Below, piece after piece: positions 10,826-18,802 of a stretch of 64,000 bases of DNA. A model generated the notes under the pieces. That model was not told the DNA's origin. It worked only from the letters and a program-made list of their open reading frames with translations, and did no database searches. Both the position numbers and the translations under genes were made by a program. Source of the DNA: DSNY01 sp040752195 (lineage in GTDB: Bacteria > Pseudomonadota > Gammaproteobacteria > Burkholderiales > Burkholderiaceae_F); the NCBI GenBank assembly GCA_040752195.1, contig JBFMFC010000003.1, forward strand, positions 1 through 64,000, given 5' to 3'. Position 1 is the first letter of the stretch. Every line of letters begins with the position of its first letter.

Positions 10826-12406
10826 ATGAAGCGACTGATGGCCGTCGCCGCGCTCACCGCGGCGCTCGCCTGCGGCCCCGCGGGCGCCAAGACACTGCGC
10901 TGGGCCTCGCAGGGCGACCCGCAGACCGCGGATCCGTACTCGCAGAACGAAGGTCTCACCAACATGTTCTCGCAGTCGATCCACGACACGCTCGTAATGC
11001 GCGACAACGCGCTGAAGCTCGTACCGGGGCTGGCGACGTCGTGGGCGCAGGTCAATCCGACGACCTGGCGCTTCACGCTCAGGCGCGGCGTGAAGTTCCA
11101 CGACGGCTCGCCGTTCACCGCCGACGACGTCGTGTTCAGCTTCGAACGTGCGCAGCATCCGAACTCCCAGCTTCGCCAGTACGCGAACGCGGTCGGCAAG
11201 CCGCGCAAGGTCGACGAGTACACCGTCGAGTTCACGCAGGACAAGCCGAACCCGATCACGCTCGAGCACGCCACGACGATCTACATCATGAGCAAGACGT
11301 GGGCGGAGAAGCACAAGGTCGAGCGGCCGCTGGACTTCAAAGCGAAGGAAGAGACCTACGCATCGCGCAACGCCAACGGCACCGGCGCGTGGATCCTCGT
11401 GTCGCGCGAGCCGGGCGTGAAGACCGTGCTGAAGCGCAATCCGGACTGGTGGGGCATCAAGGAGGGACGCGCGCCGGGCAACGTGACCGAAGTCGTCTAT
11501 ACGCAAGTCAGCGCCGACGCCACCCGCACCGCCGCGCTGCTCGGCGGGCAGATCGACTTCGTTCTCGACCCGCCGCCGCAGGACCTCGCGCGGCTGGAGA
11601 ACAACAAGGACACCAAGGTGGTTCGCGGACAGGAGAACCGGGTCGTGTTCTTCGGTTTCGACCAGCACCGCGACGAGCTGCTGTATTCGAACGTCAAGGG
11701 CCGCAACCCGTTCAAGGACGTGCGCGTGCGCCAGGCCGTGTATCACGCGATCGACATCGAGGCGATCCGCACGCGCACGATGCGCGGATCGGCGCTACCG
11801 ACCGGCGGCATCACGCCATCGATCCTCGCGTCCAACCCGGATGCGGAAAAGCGGCTGCCCTACGACCCGCAGCGCGCGCGGCGTCTGCTGGCCGAAGCCG
11901 GCTACCCGAACGGCTTCGAGGTCACGCTCGACTGTCCGAACAACCGGTATGTCAACGACGAGGAAATCTGCATCGCGGTGGCGGCGATGCTGACCAAGGT
12001 CGGCATCGGGACCAGGGTGACCGCGATGCCGCGCGCGACCTACTTTCCGAAGCTGGAGAAGTACGACACGAGCTTCTTCATGCTGGGTTGGGGAGGCGCA
12101 ATCACCGACGCGCAAACGACGCTGTGGCCGGTGTTGCGCTCGAAGGACGACAAAACCGGCAACGGCAGCTTCAACTACGGCCGCTACGTCAACCCGAAGC
12201 TCGACGCCCTGATCGACGCTGCCGGCACCGAAATGGACGCGGAAAAACGTCGCGAGTTGATCCGCCAGGCGCTCGCCGAACACAACGCCCAGGTGCATCA
12301 CGTGCCGCTCCACCGGCAGATGATCCCGTGGGCGATGCGCGCCAACATCCACGTCGTGCATCGGGCCGACAACGTCTTGAACATGGAATCGGTCAGGATC
12401 GACTGA
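10826..12406 (+). CDS. ABC transporter substrate-binding protein, peptide/nickel (SBP family 5) type
   Basis: A 526-aa periplasmic binding protein with a signal peptide (MKRLMAVAALTAALACGPAGA). The family 5 core includes LVPGLATSWAQVNPTTWRFTLRRGVKFHDGSPF and later PTGGITP and RRLLAEAGYP. GGAGGAGGACAGG precedes the ATG. No permease or ATPase genes are adjacent, so it is an orphan component, and the ligand (di/oligopeptide or another amide-like compound) cannot be assigned. It starts 32 bases after kdsB, perhaps from TAGACT overlapping the kdsB stop. Confidence 0.9.
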   Translation: MKRLMAVAALTAALACGPAGAKTLRWASQGDPQTADPYSQNEGLTNMFSQSIHDTLVMRDNALKLVPGLATSWAQVNPTTWRFTLRRGVKFHDGSPFTADDVVFSFERAQHPNSQLRQYANAVGKPRKVDEYTVEFTQDKPNPITLEHATTIYIMSKTWAEKHKVERPLDFKAKEETYASRNANGTGAWILVSREPGVKTVLKRNPDWWGIKEGRAPGNVTEVVYTQVSADATRTAALLGGQIDFVLDPPPQDLARLENNKDTKVVRGQENRVVFFGFDQHRDELLYSNVKGRNPFKDVRVRQAVYHAIDIEAIRTRTMRGSALPTGGITPSILASNPDAEKRLPYDPQRARRLLAEAGYPNGFEVTLDCPNNRYVNDEEICIAVAAMLTKVGIGTRVTAMPRATYFPKLEKYDTSFFMLGWGGAITDAQTTLWPVLRSKDDKTGNGSFNYGRYVNPKLDALIDAAGTEMDAEKRRELIRQALAEHNAQVHHVPLHRQMIPWAMRANIHVVHRADNVLNMESVRID

Positions 12407-12728
12407 TTCCGGTTCAACAGGCAGCGTCGAAGGCCGAGTCGCGGCCGGCACTCGGCGCCTCGCGACAGGCCGCCGGAGACACAGCGCGTAAGACCTCGAG
12501 AGACCCTCGCCGCAGCCTCTGCCCGCTGGGGCAGAGGCCGGCGAGCCCGATCGCGGATTGCTTACGCGAAGCTGACATCGTCGTGCGTGGTGCGCCGGTC
12601 GCCTGCGCTCGCACGAACGCAGCGCGCGAGCACGCCGTCCTTTGCCGCTAGAATCCGCGCTCCTGTCGGCCGGGCCCCACCCTTCGATCGCGTCGACAGC
12701 CAGAAGAAACGCGCAGGGAACACGGGGG
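12407..12728. other. 322-bp intergenic region before adk
   Basis: No gene was recognised. An inverted repeat at about 12515-12540 (CCTCTGCCC, loop, GGGCAGAGG) could be a hairpin after the binding-protein gene, but no T run follows it. TAGAAT at 12649-12654 followed by CCGCGC resembles the -10 boxes of other genes in this window and may drive adk; no good -35 box is visible. Confidence 0.5.
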
Positions 12729-13385
12729 ATGCGAGTCATACTGCTCGGGCCGCCAGGCGCCGGCAAGGGAACCCAAGCGGCGTTCATCGCGGAGCGCTAC
12801 GGCATTCCGCAGATCTCGACCGGCGACATGCTGCGCGCGGCGGTCAAGGCGGCAACACCGCTCGGCCTGGCTGCAAAGAAAGTGATGGACGCCGGCCAGC
12901 TCGTATCCGACGACATCATCATCGCGCTGGTCAAGGAACGGCTGAAAGAGCCGGACTGCGCCGCCGGGTACCTGTTCGACGGATTCCCACGAACGCTCCC
13001 GCAGGCCGAGGCGCTCAAGACGGCTGGCATCAGGGTCGACGTCGTGCTCGAGATCGACGTGCCCGACGCCGAGATCATCGAACGGCTGAGCGGCCGTCGC
13101 GTGCATCCGGCGAGCGGCCGCACCTACCACGTCAAGTTCAACCCGCCCAAGGTGCCCGGTCGCGACGACGTGACGGGAGATCCCTTGATCCAGCGCGACG
13201 ACGACCGCGAGGACGTCGTGCGCAAGCGGCTCGAGGTGTACCACGCGCAGACCCGCGTGCTGGTCGACTACTACACGAAGTGGGCCGCGAGCGGCGATCC
13301 GCTCGCGCCGCGCTACCGCAAGGTCTTCGGCGTCGGCAGCGTCGAGGAGATCCGCGATCGAGTGTTCGACGCCCTCGAACACTGA
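12729..13385 (+). CDS. adk: adenylate kinase
   Basis: A 218-aa enzyme that interconverts ATP plus AMP and two ADP. The start MRVILLGPPGAGKGTQ places the P-loop at residues 7-15; an in-frame ATG 29 codons upstream was rejected because it adds non-homologous sequence. The AMP-binding ISTGDMLRAAV, DGFPRT and the long-type LID domain (GRRVHPASGRTYHVKFNPPK) without zinc Cys are present. hppA follows after 43 bases, so the two may be cotranscribed. Confidence 0.97.
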   Translation: MRVILLGPPGAGKGTQAAFIAERYGIPQISTGDMLRAAVKAATPLGLAAKKVMDAGQLVSDDIIIALVKERLKEPDCAAGYLFDGFPRTLPQAEALKTAGIRVDVVLEIDVPDAEIIERLSGRRVHPASGRTYHVKFNPPKVPGRDDVTGDPLIQRDDDREDVVRKRLEVYHAQTRVLVDYYTKWAASGDPLAPRYRKVFGVGSVEEIRDRVFDALEH

Positions 13386-13428
13386 ATGACAACAAACCAA
13401 CCGTCGTTTCACTGAGAGGAGAAGACCC

Positions 13429-15570
13429 ATGTCTGGATTGACGCTCGCCCTGCTCTGCGGCCTCGCGGCCGTGGTCTTCGGCGCGTGGTCGATTTCCTGG
13501 ATCCTGAAGCAGCCCGCGGGCAGCCCGCGGATGCAGGAGATCGCCGCAGCCGTGCAGACCGGCGCGCAGGCCTATCTGAACCGCCAGTACCGCACCATCG
13601 CAATCGTCGGTGTCGTGCTGGCGATCATCATCGCCGTCGTGCCGCAGCTCGGGCTGTGGACGGCGATCGGCTTCGTCCTCGGCGCGGTGCTGTCAGGCGC
13701 GGCCGGCTACATCGGCATGAACGTGTCGGTGCGCGCCAACGTGCGCACCGCGCAGGCCGCCACGCAGGGGCTGAACGCGGCGCTGAACATCGCGTTCCGA
13801 GGTGGCGCCATCACCGGGCTGCTGGTGGTCGGGCTCGGCCTGATCGGCGTTGCCGGCTTCTACTGGCTGCTGACCGCCACGCATGCCACCACCAACGCGC
13901 GCGAGCTGCTGCACCCGATGATCGGTTTCGCGTTCGGCGCATCGCTGATCTCGATCTTCGCGCGACTCGGCGGCGGCATCTTCACCAAGGGTGCGGACGT
14001 CGGCGCCGACCTCGTCGGCAAGGTCGAAGCGGGCATTCCCGAGGACGATCCGCGCAACCCGGCGGTCATCGCCGACAACGTCGGCGACAACGTCGGTGAC
14101 TGCGCCGGCATGGCTGCGGACCTGTTCGAGACCTTCGCCGTCACGGTCGTCGCGACGATGCTGATCGGCGGCTTCTTCTTCAAGGCCGGCGGCGACGCCG
14201 GCATCGTCTACCCGCTCGCGATCTCGGGCGTGTCGATCATCGCGTCGATCATCGGCTGCTTCTTCGTCAAGGCGAGCGAAGGCGGCAAGATCATGAACGC
14301 GCTGTACCGCGGGCTGATCGTCGCCGGCGTGATTTCGCTGGTGCTGTTCTATCCGGTGACCAGCTGGATCCTCGGGCCGGTGGCCGCGAGCGGCGGCGTC
14401 ACGGTGATGAACCTGTATCTGTCGGCGGTGGTCGGGCTGGCGCTGACCGCGGCACTGGTGTGGATCACCGAGTACTACACCGGCACCCAGTTCGCTCCGG
14501 TACGGCACGTCGCTCAGGCCTCGACGACCGGCCACGCGACCAACATCATCGCCGGGCTGGCCGTGTCGATGAAGGCGACAGCGTGGCCCGTGATCGCGAT
14601 CTGCGCGGCGATCCTCGCCTCGTACTCGCTCGCGGGCCTGTACGGCATCGCCGTCGCGGCCACCGCGATGCTGTCGATGACCGGCATCATCGTCGCGCTC
14701 GACGCCTACGGTCCGATCACCGACAACGCCGGCGGTATCGCCGAGATGGCGGAGCTGCCGAAGGAAGTCCGCAACATCACCGACCCGCTCGACGCGGTCG
14801 GCAACACCACCAAGGCCGTGACCAAGGGTTACGCGATCGGTTCGGCGGGTCTCGCTGCGCTCGTGCTCTTTGCCGATTACACCGGCGGGCTCGAGCAGGC
14901 CGGCATCAAGGTGACGTTCGACCTTTCGAACCACATGGTGATCATCGGACTGTTCATCGGCGGCCTGATCCCGTTCCTGTTCGGCTCGATGGCGATGGAA
15001 GCGGTCGGCCGCGCGGCGGGCAGCGTGGTCGAGGAAGTCCGCCGCCAGTTCCGCGAGATCAAGGGCATCATGGAGCACAAGGCCAAGCCCGACTACTCGC
15101 GCGCGGTCGACATGCTGACCACGGCGGCGATCAAGGAGATGATGATCCCGTCGATCCTGCCGGTGATCGTTCCGATTCTGGTCGGCGTCTTCCTGGGCCC
15201 CGCCGCGCTCGGCGGCGTGCTGATGGGAACGATCGTCACGGGCCTGTTCGTCGCGATCTCGATGACCACCGGCGGCGGCGCGTGGGACAACGCCAAGAAG
15301 TACATCGAGGAAGGCCACCACGGCGGCAAGGGCTCGGACGCGCACAAGGCGGCGGTGACCGGCGACACGGTCGGCGATCCGTACAAAGACACCGCCGGCC
15401 CGGCCGTCAACCCGCTGATCAAGATCATCAACATCGTCGCGCTGCTGATCGTGCCGATCATCGCGACGATCCACGGCGGCACGCCGGCGAAGGCCGCGGC
15501 CGAAGCGGCGCCGGTGGCCGTCGTCGCGCCGGCGGCTGCGGCGGCGCCGGTCGACAAGAAGGCCGATTAG
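13429..15570 (+). CDS. hppA: membrane-bound proton-translocating pyrophosphatase, K+-independent type
   Basis: A 713-aa, roughly 16-helix membrane enzyme that couples PPi hydrolysis to proton pumping. The signature DVGADLVGKVEAGIPEDDPRNPAVIADNVGDNVGD was checked piecewise: the Mg-PPi ligands DVGAD, the EDDPRNP loop and DNVGDNVGD are all intact. In GNTTKAVTKG the position after GNTT is Lys, which is diagnostic of the K+-independent subfamily (K+-dependent enzymes have Ala). The last 25 residues are an Ala/Val/Pro-rich tail. GAGAGGAG precedes the ATG. Confidence 0.96.
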   Translation: MSGLTLALLCGLAAVVFGAWSISWILKQPAGSPRMQEIAAAVQTGAQAYLNRQYRTIAIVGVVLAIIIAVVPQLGLWTAIGFVLGAVLSGAAGYIGMNVSVRANVRTAQAATQGLNAALNIAFRGGAITGLLVVGLGLIGVAGFYWLLTATHATTNARELLHPMIGFAFGASLISIFARLGGGIFTKGADVGADLVGKVEAGIPEDDPRNPAVIADNVGDNVGDCAGMAADLFETFAVTVVATMLIGGFFFKAGGDAGIVYPLAISGVSIIASIIGCFFVKASEGGKIMNALYRGLIVAGVISLVLFYPVTSWILGPVAASGGVTVMNLYLSAVVGLALTAALVWITEYYTGTQFAPVRHVAQASTTGHATNIIAGLAVSMKATAWPVIAICAAILASYSLAGLYGIAVAATAMLSMTGIIVALDAYGPITDNAGGIAEMAELPKEVRNITDPLDAVGNTTKAVTKGYAIGSAGLAALVLFADYTGGLEQAGIKVTFDLSNHMVIIGLFIGGLIPFLFGSMAMEAVGRAAGSVVEEVRRQFREIKGIMEHKAKPDYSRAVDMLTTAAIKEMMIPSILPVIVPILVGVFLGPAALGGVLMGTIVTGLFVAISMTTGGGAWDNAKKYIEEGHHGGKGSDAHKAAVTGDTVGDPYKDTAGPAVNPLIKIINIVALLIVPIIATIHGGTPAKAAAEAAPVAVVAPAAAAAPVDKKAD

Positions 15571-15632
15571 CAGGGCGGCGGGCGACGCTGCAGCAGCGCC
15601 GGAAAGTCGGCCACAATCGGGGCGACGCGCAG

Positions 15633-15759
15633 CCATGCGCGCCGCCCTTTTTCTCATGAACGCGACCCTGCGCCCCGCGACACTTGCCGATCTGCCGCAG
15701 ATCCGCGCGATCTACGCGCATCACGTGTTGCACGGGCTCGCGAGCTTCGAGATCGAACC
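15633..15759 (+). repeat. 127-bp repeat, left copy, abutting the assembly gap
   Basis: This stretch is identical base for base to 15860-15986. It ends exactly at the first N and contains the first 41 codons of the acetyltransferase gene. A repeat of exactly 127 bp bounded on one side by a 100-N gap is the expected trace of a de Bruijn contig overlap with k = 127. It is most likely not a biological duplication. Confidence 0.93.
15656..15759 (+). pseudogene. duplicated 5' fragment of the GNAT acetyltransferase gene (assembly artefact)
   Basis: MNATLRPATLADLPQIRAIY and the residues after it up to the gap are the same as the start of the complete gene at 15883-16425. The fragment is cut by the N run and should vanish when the two contigs are merged. 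Confidence 0.75.
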
Positions 15760-15859
15760 NNNNNNNNNNNNNNNNNNNNNNNNNNNNNNNNNNNNNNNNN
15801 NNNNNNNNNNNNNNNNNNNNNNNNNNNNNNNNNNNNNNNNNNNNNNNNNNNNNNNNNNN
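15760..15859. other. assembly gap of 100 N
   Basis: There are exactly 100 unknown bases, the conventional length for a gap of unknown size. Because both flanks carry the same 127 bp, the true gap is probably negative: removing 227 bp would join the sequence without loss. Confidence 0.97.
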
Positions 15860-15986
15860 CCATGCGCGCCGCCCTTTTTCTCATGAACGCGACCCTGCGC
15901 CCCGCGACACTTGCCGATCTGCCGCAGATCCGCGCGATCTACGCGCATCACGTGTTGCACGGGCTCGCGAGCTTCGAGATCGAACC
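15860..15986 (+). repeat. 127-bp repeat, right copy, starting at the assembly gap
   Basis: It is identical to 15633-15759 and begins at the first base after the N run. Beyond 15986 the acetyltransferase frame continues unbroken. Confidence 0.93.
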
Positions 15987-16425
15987 GCCCGACGAAGCCG
16001 AGATGCGCCGACGCTTCGACGCGATCGTCGCTAGCGGCTTTCCCTACCTCGTCGCCGTGGCCGACGACCGCGTGCTGGGCTACGCGTACGCCGGCCCGTA
16101 TCGAACTCGGCCGGCGTACCGCTACGCGGTCGAAGACTCGATCTACGTGGCAGCGGACGCGGTCGGTCGCGGGCTGGGCAGACGGCTTCTGCGCGAGTTG
16201 ATCGCCGCCTGCGAGCAGCGCGGCTTCCGCCAGATGCTCGCGGTGATCGGCGATTCGGCCAACGCGCCTTCGATCGAACTGCACCGCGCGTGCGGATTCG
16301 CGCAGGCGGGTGTGCTGCGGTCGGTCGGCTTCAAGTTCGGCCGCTGGGTCGACAGCGTGCTGATGCAGCGCGCGCTCGGCGACGGCGACCGGACGGCCCC
16401 CGACCGTGGATCGGCGCGCGCCTGA
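15883..16425 (+). CDS. GNAT acetyltransferase, phosphinothricin acetyltransferase-like
   Basis: A 180-aa single-domain GNAT enzyme. The start LRPATLADLPQIRAIYAHHVLHG and the segment EDSIYVAADAVGRGLGRRLLRELI, with acetyl-CoA motif GRGLGRRLL, resemble the phosphinothricin/methionine sulfone acetyltransferase (Pat/Bar) group. C-terminal FAQAGVLRSVGFKFGRWVDSVLMQR completes the fold. An ATG seven codons earlier is also possible. Such enzymes detoxify amino acid analogues; the substrate here is unknown. Confidence 0.88.
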   Translation: MNATLRPATLADLPQIRAIYAHHVLHGLASFEIEPPDEAEMRRRFDAIVASGFPYLVAVADDRVLGYAYAGPYRTRPAYRYAVEDSIYVAADAVGRGLGRRLLRELIAACEQRGFRQMLAVIGDSANAPSIELHRACGFAQAGVLRSVGFKFGRWVDSVLMQRALGDGDRTAPDRGSARA

Positions 16426-16461
16426 GTCCGCACCGCACACCCCCGCGCGCGCGAACGCTGC

Positions 16462-17243
16462 TCACAACGCGCGCACGACGCGCACCGTGCTTCGATCCTC
16501 GGGATCGTGCTCCAAGCGGAACCCGAGCTGGCGCGCGAACTTCAACATCCGCGTGTTGGTCGCGAGCACGCTGCCTTCCATCGTCGCGAGACCGCGGGCA
16601 CGCGCCACGTCGATCAGCGCGTGCATCAGGACGCCGGCCAGACCGCTCCCCTGCCACGCGTCGTCGACCGCGATCGCGAACTCACATCCCCCGCCGGATG
16701 CATCGACGACGTAGCGCGCCGCACCCACCAGCACCTCTCGCCCGTCCTGCTCGACCGTGGCCCCAGCGCGACGTGGCGCCGCTGGTCGACGTCGGTCAGA
16801 TACCTCAGCTTCGATTCGGGCAGGTCCCGCACCGTGACCATGAAACGCTTGTAGCGTGCGTCCATCGACAGATGCCGTACGAACTCCGGCTCGAGCGCCG
16901 TGTCGGCGGCGCGCAATGGACGAACGGTCACCCGCTTGCCTCCGATGACGTGATGCAGCGTCGGCAACTCTGCCGCCACGGCGGGCGCACGCCCGCGCTG
17001 CTCCTGGCGCGCTGCGAGATACGCGACGATGGCGTCGAGGGTCGCGAGTCCCCCGTAGTCGGCTTCGGGTATGTCGACCGCAAGCCGCTCGCACAGCGCG
17101 GCGACGACGTTCAGCCAATCGATCGAGTCGAGATCGATCTGCTCGCGCAGCGGTCGGTCCGATCGGAGTTGCCGAAGGTCCGCTTCCGGAGCGATCGAGG
17201 CGATCGCCGCCAGCACGTTGCTGCGGATTTCGTCGGGACCCAT
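16462..17243 (-). pseudogene. acyl-carrier-domain / Pat-like GNAT acetyltransferase fusion, interrupted by a one-base frameshift
   Basis: The product starts MGPDEIRSNV. Residues 1-80 look like an acyl carrier protein, with the phosphopantetheine Ser in DLDSIDWLN (Ser40). A Pat-like GNAT domain follows: RVTVRPLRAAD, then FAIAVDDAWQGSGLAGVLMH with the acetyl-CoA loop QGSGLA, and a C-terminal MLKFARQLGFRLEHDPED. The frame breaks in a run of four C on the plus strand (16761-16764). One extra base there would restore LGATVEQDG and give about 260 aa. As written, the first part would stop near 16626. A sequencing or assembly error is as likely as a real mutation. An 82-codon gene lies 35 bases upstream in the same direction. 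Confidence 0.8.
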
Positions 17244-17278
17244 GCGCTGCACTCCCTGACGGCCACGCTCGACCGGGC

Positions 17279-17527
17279 TCAGACAGCGCGCGGGCCGAGG
17301 CTGACGATGTGCGGGCCACCTTCGCGGTTGGCCCGCGCACGCGCGAAAACCGCCGGACCGCGGCTGCCGCCGTCCTTGAAGTCGAACCGGCACGGCGGGC
17401 CGATGATCGCCTCTGTGTCGAACTCGGCGCCGTCCTGAGCGAGCCGCACCGCGGCGTTTGTGGTGACGGTCCTGCCCTGCCGGGGCGTCAGAAACGCATC
17501 GAGCAGCTCGCGTCCACGTGCGCTCAT
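17279..17527 (-). CDS. hypothetical protein
   Basis: An 82-aa product of unknown family, with no signal peptide and no membrane segment. It contains FDTEAIIGPPCRFDFKDGGSRGP in its middle and is rich in Arg and Gly. GGGGGACAG lies about ten bases before the ATG, and it ends 35 bases before the acyl-carrier/GNAT fusion, so the two may form an operon. No function is proposed. Confidence 0.55.
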   Translation of the reverse strand: MSARGRELLDAFLTPRQGRTVTTNAAVRLAQDGAEFDTEAIIGPPCRFDFKDGGSRGPAVFARARANREGGPHIVSLGPRAV

Positions 17528-17727
17528 CGTCTTTCTGTCCCCCGTCCGCGCCGAGCATCAAGTCTCGCTGCGTCGACTCTAGCCGCGCCTTGCGGTTGCG
17601 CAAGATTGAGCAGCATCGACCCGGCAAATCATGCGTTCCGGACGCCGCAGATCATGCGTTCGCATGCTTGCCCGGCGACCGGTTTCGGCGCGATAGTGGG
17701 TTCGTCGTCATCGCTGCGCGGATCTGT

Positions 17728-18192
17728 ATGCGCCCCAGCCGGTTCTTGCTCGGACTCCAGCCTCTTTCCAGCCTCGCCGGCCTTGCGCTGCTGGGGCTGC
17801 CGCTGGCAACCAGCGCCCAGCTGAAAGCGCCGGCCGACCCGGACCCGCTGATGCCGCAGCGCTTCGCGTACGCCGCCCCCGCTGCGTCCCGGGTCGGCAC
17901 GTACGCGCTGCCGGCCGCCCAGGGCGACCGCGATGCGCTGCCGGCGCTACGCGCCAAGCGGTGGAGCTCTGCGACCCTCGTCGAGTTGCCGCGCGACGCC
18001 GTACCGGGCACGTACCAGCGCCCGCATTACGCGCTCGGCTTTCGATCGGAAGCGCTGCGCAGCTGGCTTAAGGAAGCTGGCGTCGATGCTCACACCTGTA
18101 TCGCGCCCATGCTTCGGCTGCGCACCAAGCTGTCCAGCCAAGGCGATCTCACCGGCGCGCTCTGGCTGTACGCGCGCTGCTCGTTCCGCTGA
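17728..18192 (+). CDS. secreted protein of unknown function, tandem paralogue 1
   Basis: A 154-aa product with a signal peptide (hydrophobic residues 7-29, probable cleavage after ATSA at 30). The N-terminal half is Pro/Ala-rich. From residue 87 a compact C-terminal module begins: ELPRD, YQRPHYALGFRS, SWL, TKLSS and WLYARC. Cys124 and Cys151 are the only Cys in the mature part and could form a disulfide. About 43 of 69 aligned residues of this module are identical in the next gene. I know no family for it. Confidence 0.8.
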   Translation: MRPSRFLLGLQPLSSLAGLALLGLPLATSAQLKAPADPDPLMPQRFAYAAPAASRVGTYALPAAQGDRDALPALRAKRWSSATLVELPRDAVPGTYQRPHYALGFRSEALRSWLKEAGVDAHTCIAPMLRLRTKLSSQGDLTGALWLYARCSFR

Positions 18193-18300
18193 TCCGCGCC
18201 GTCCGCCGGCGTCGCGATGTGCGCAACGGGTGATCGACCCCGCATCGACGGCACCCCGGCGCGCTACGGTCGGCGCATCCTGATGTAGAGTGCACGCGCT

Positions 18301-18753
18301 GTGTTCCGGTCGCGACTCTCGTTCGATTCGATCGTCGGCGTCATGCTCGGCGGCGGGCTCGCGCTCGCAGTCGCGGCGGCGGAGGCATCCGAACGCCTGC
18401 CCGACCCGCCGATCTACACCGCACCGCACGCCGACCCGTCGGTCGTGCACGGCGCCGCCCAAGCCGATTCGCGCGGCACGGCCAGTGCGTTCCCACTGCA
18501 TCGACCGTTCGCGGACCGCACCTCGAGCATGGCGTTGATGGAGCTGCCGCGCGACGGCCCGCCCGGTGCGGGCTACCAGCGGCCCCACCACGCGTTGGGG
18601 TTCCGTTCCTCCGCCGCCGAGTCGTGGCTGCACGAGCACGGCATTGACGCGAGCAACTGCTTTCTGCCGCTCGTTCGGCTGCACACCAAGCTGTCCAGTT
18701 CGGGAGGCGCCAGCGGTTCGTTTTGGGTCTACGCGCGCTGCGCACTGCGTTGA
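18301..18753 (+). CDS. secreted protein of unknown function, tandem paralogue 2
   Basis: A 150-aa product starting at GTG, with a signal-peptide-like hydrophobic segment at residues 11-27. The C-terminal module ELPRD, YQRPHHALGFRS, SWL, TKLSS and WVYARC begins at residue 81. Cys120 and Cys147 have the same spacing (26 residues between) as in paralogue 1. The N-terminal halves of the two proteins are unrelated. TAGAGT at 18286-18291 followed by GCACGC is a possible -10 box only nine bases from the GTG, which would give a leaderless or nearly leaderless mRNA. Confidence 0.78.
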   Translation: MFRSRLSFDSIVGVMLGGGLALAVAAAEASERLPDPPIYTAPHADPSVVHGAAQADSRGTASAFPLHRPFADRTSSMALMELPRDGPPGAGYQRPHHALGFRSSAAESWLHEHGIDASNCFLPLVRLHTKLSSSGGASGSFWVYARCALR

Positions 18754-18802
18754 CCGACGGACCCGCCTCTAGAATCCCCGCTTTCGACGAAGCGGAGAGG
18801 CC

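Noticed and set aside
10381..12651. 756-codon open frame overlapping kdsB and the binding protein
   Set aside because: A frame-shifted copy of two good genes, with a typical GC-driven Arg-rich translation.
13693..15657. 654-codon minus-strand open frame opposite hppA
   Set aside because: Antisense of the strongly conserved pyrophosphatase; Asp/Arg-rich without a recognisable domain.
15635..16425. Tandem duplication of the GNAT acetyltransferase gene
   Set aside because: The duplicated part is exactly 127 bp and abuts a 100-N gap on both sides, which points to an assembly overlap and not to a biological duplication.
18750..18775. TTGACC ... TAGAAT as promoter for the SDR gene at 18803
   Set aside because: The spacing is only 14 bases, too short for a sigma-70 promoter; the TAGAAT alone is kept as part of the general -10 pattern.
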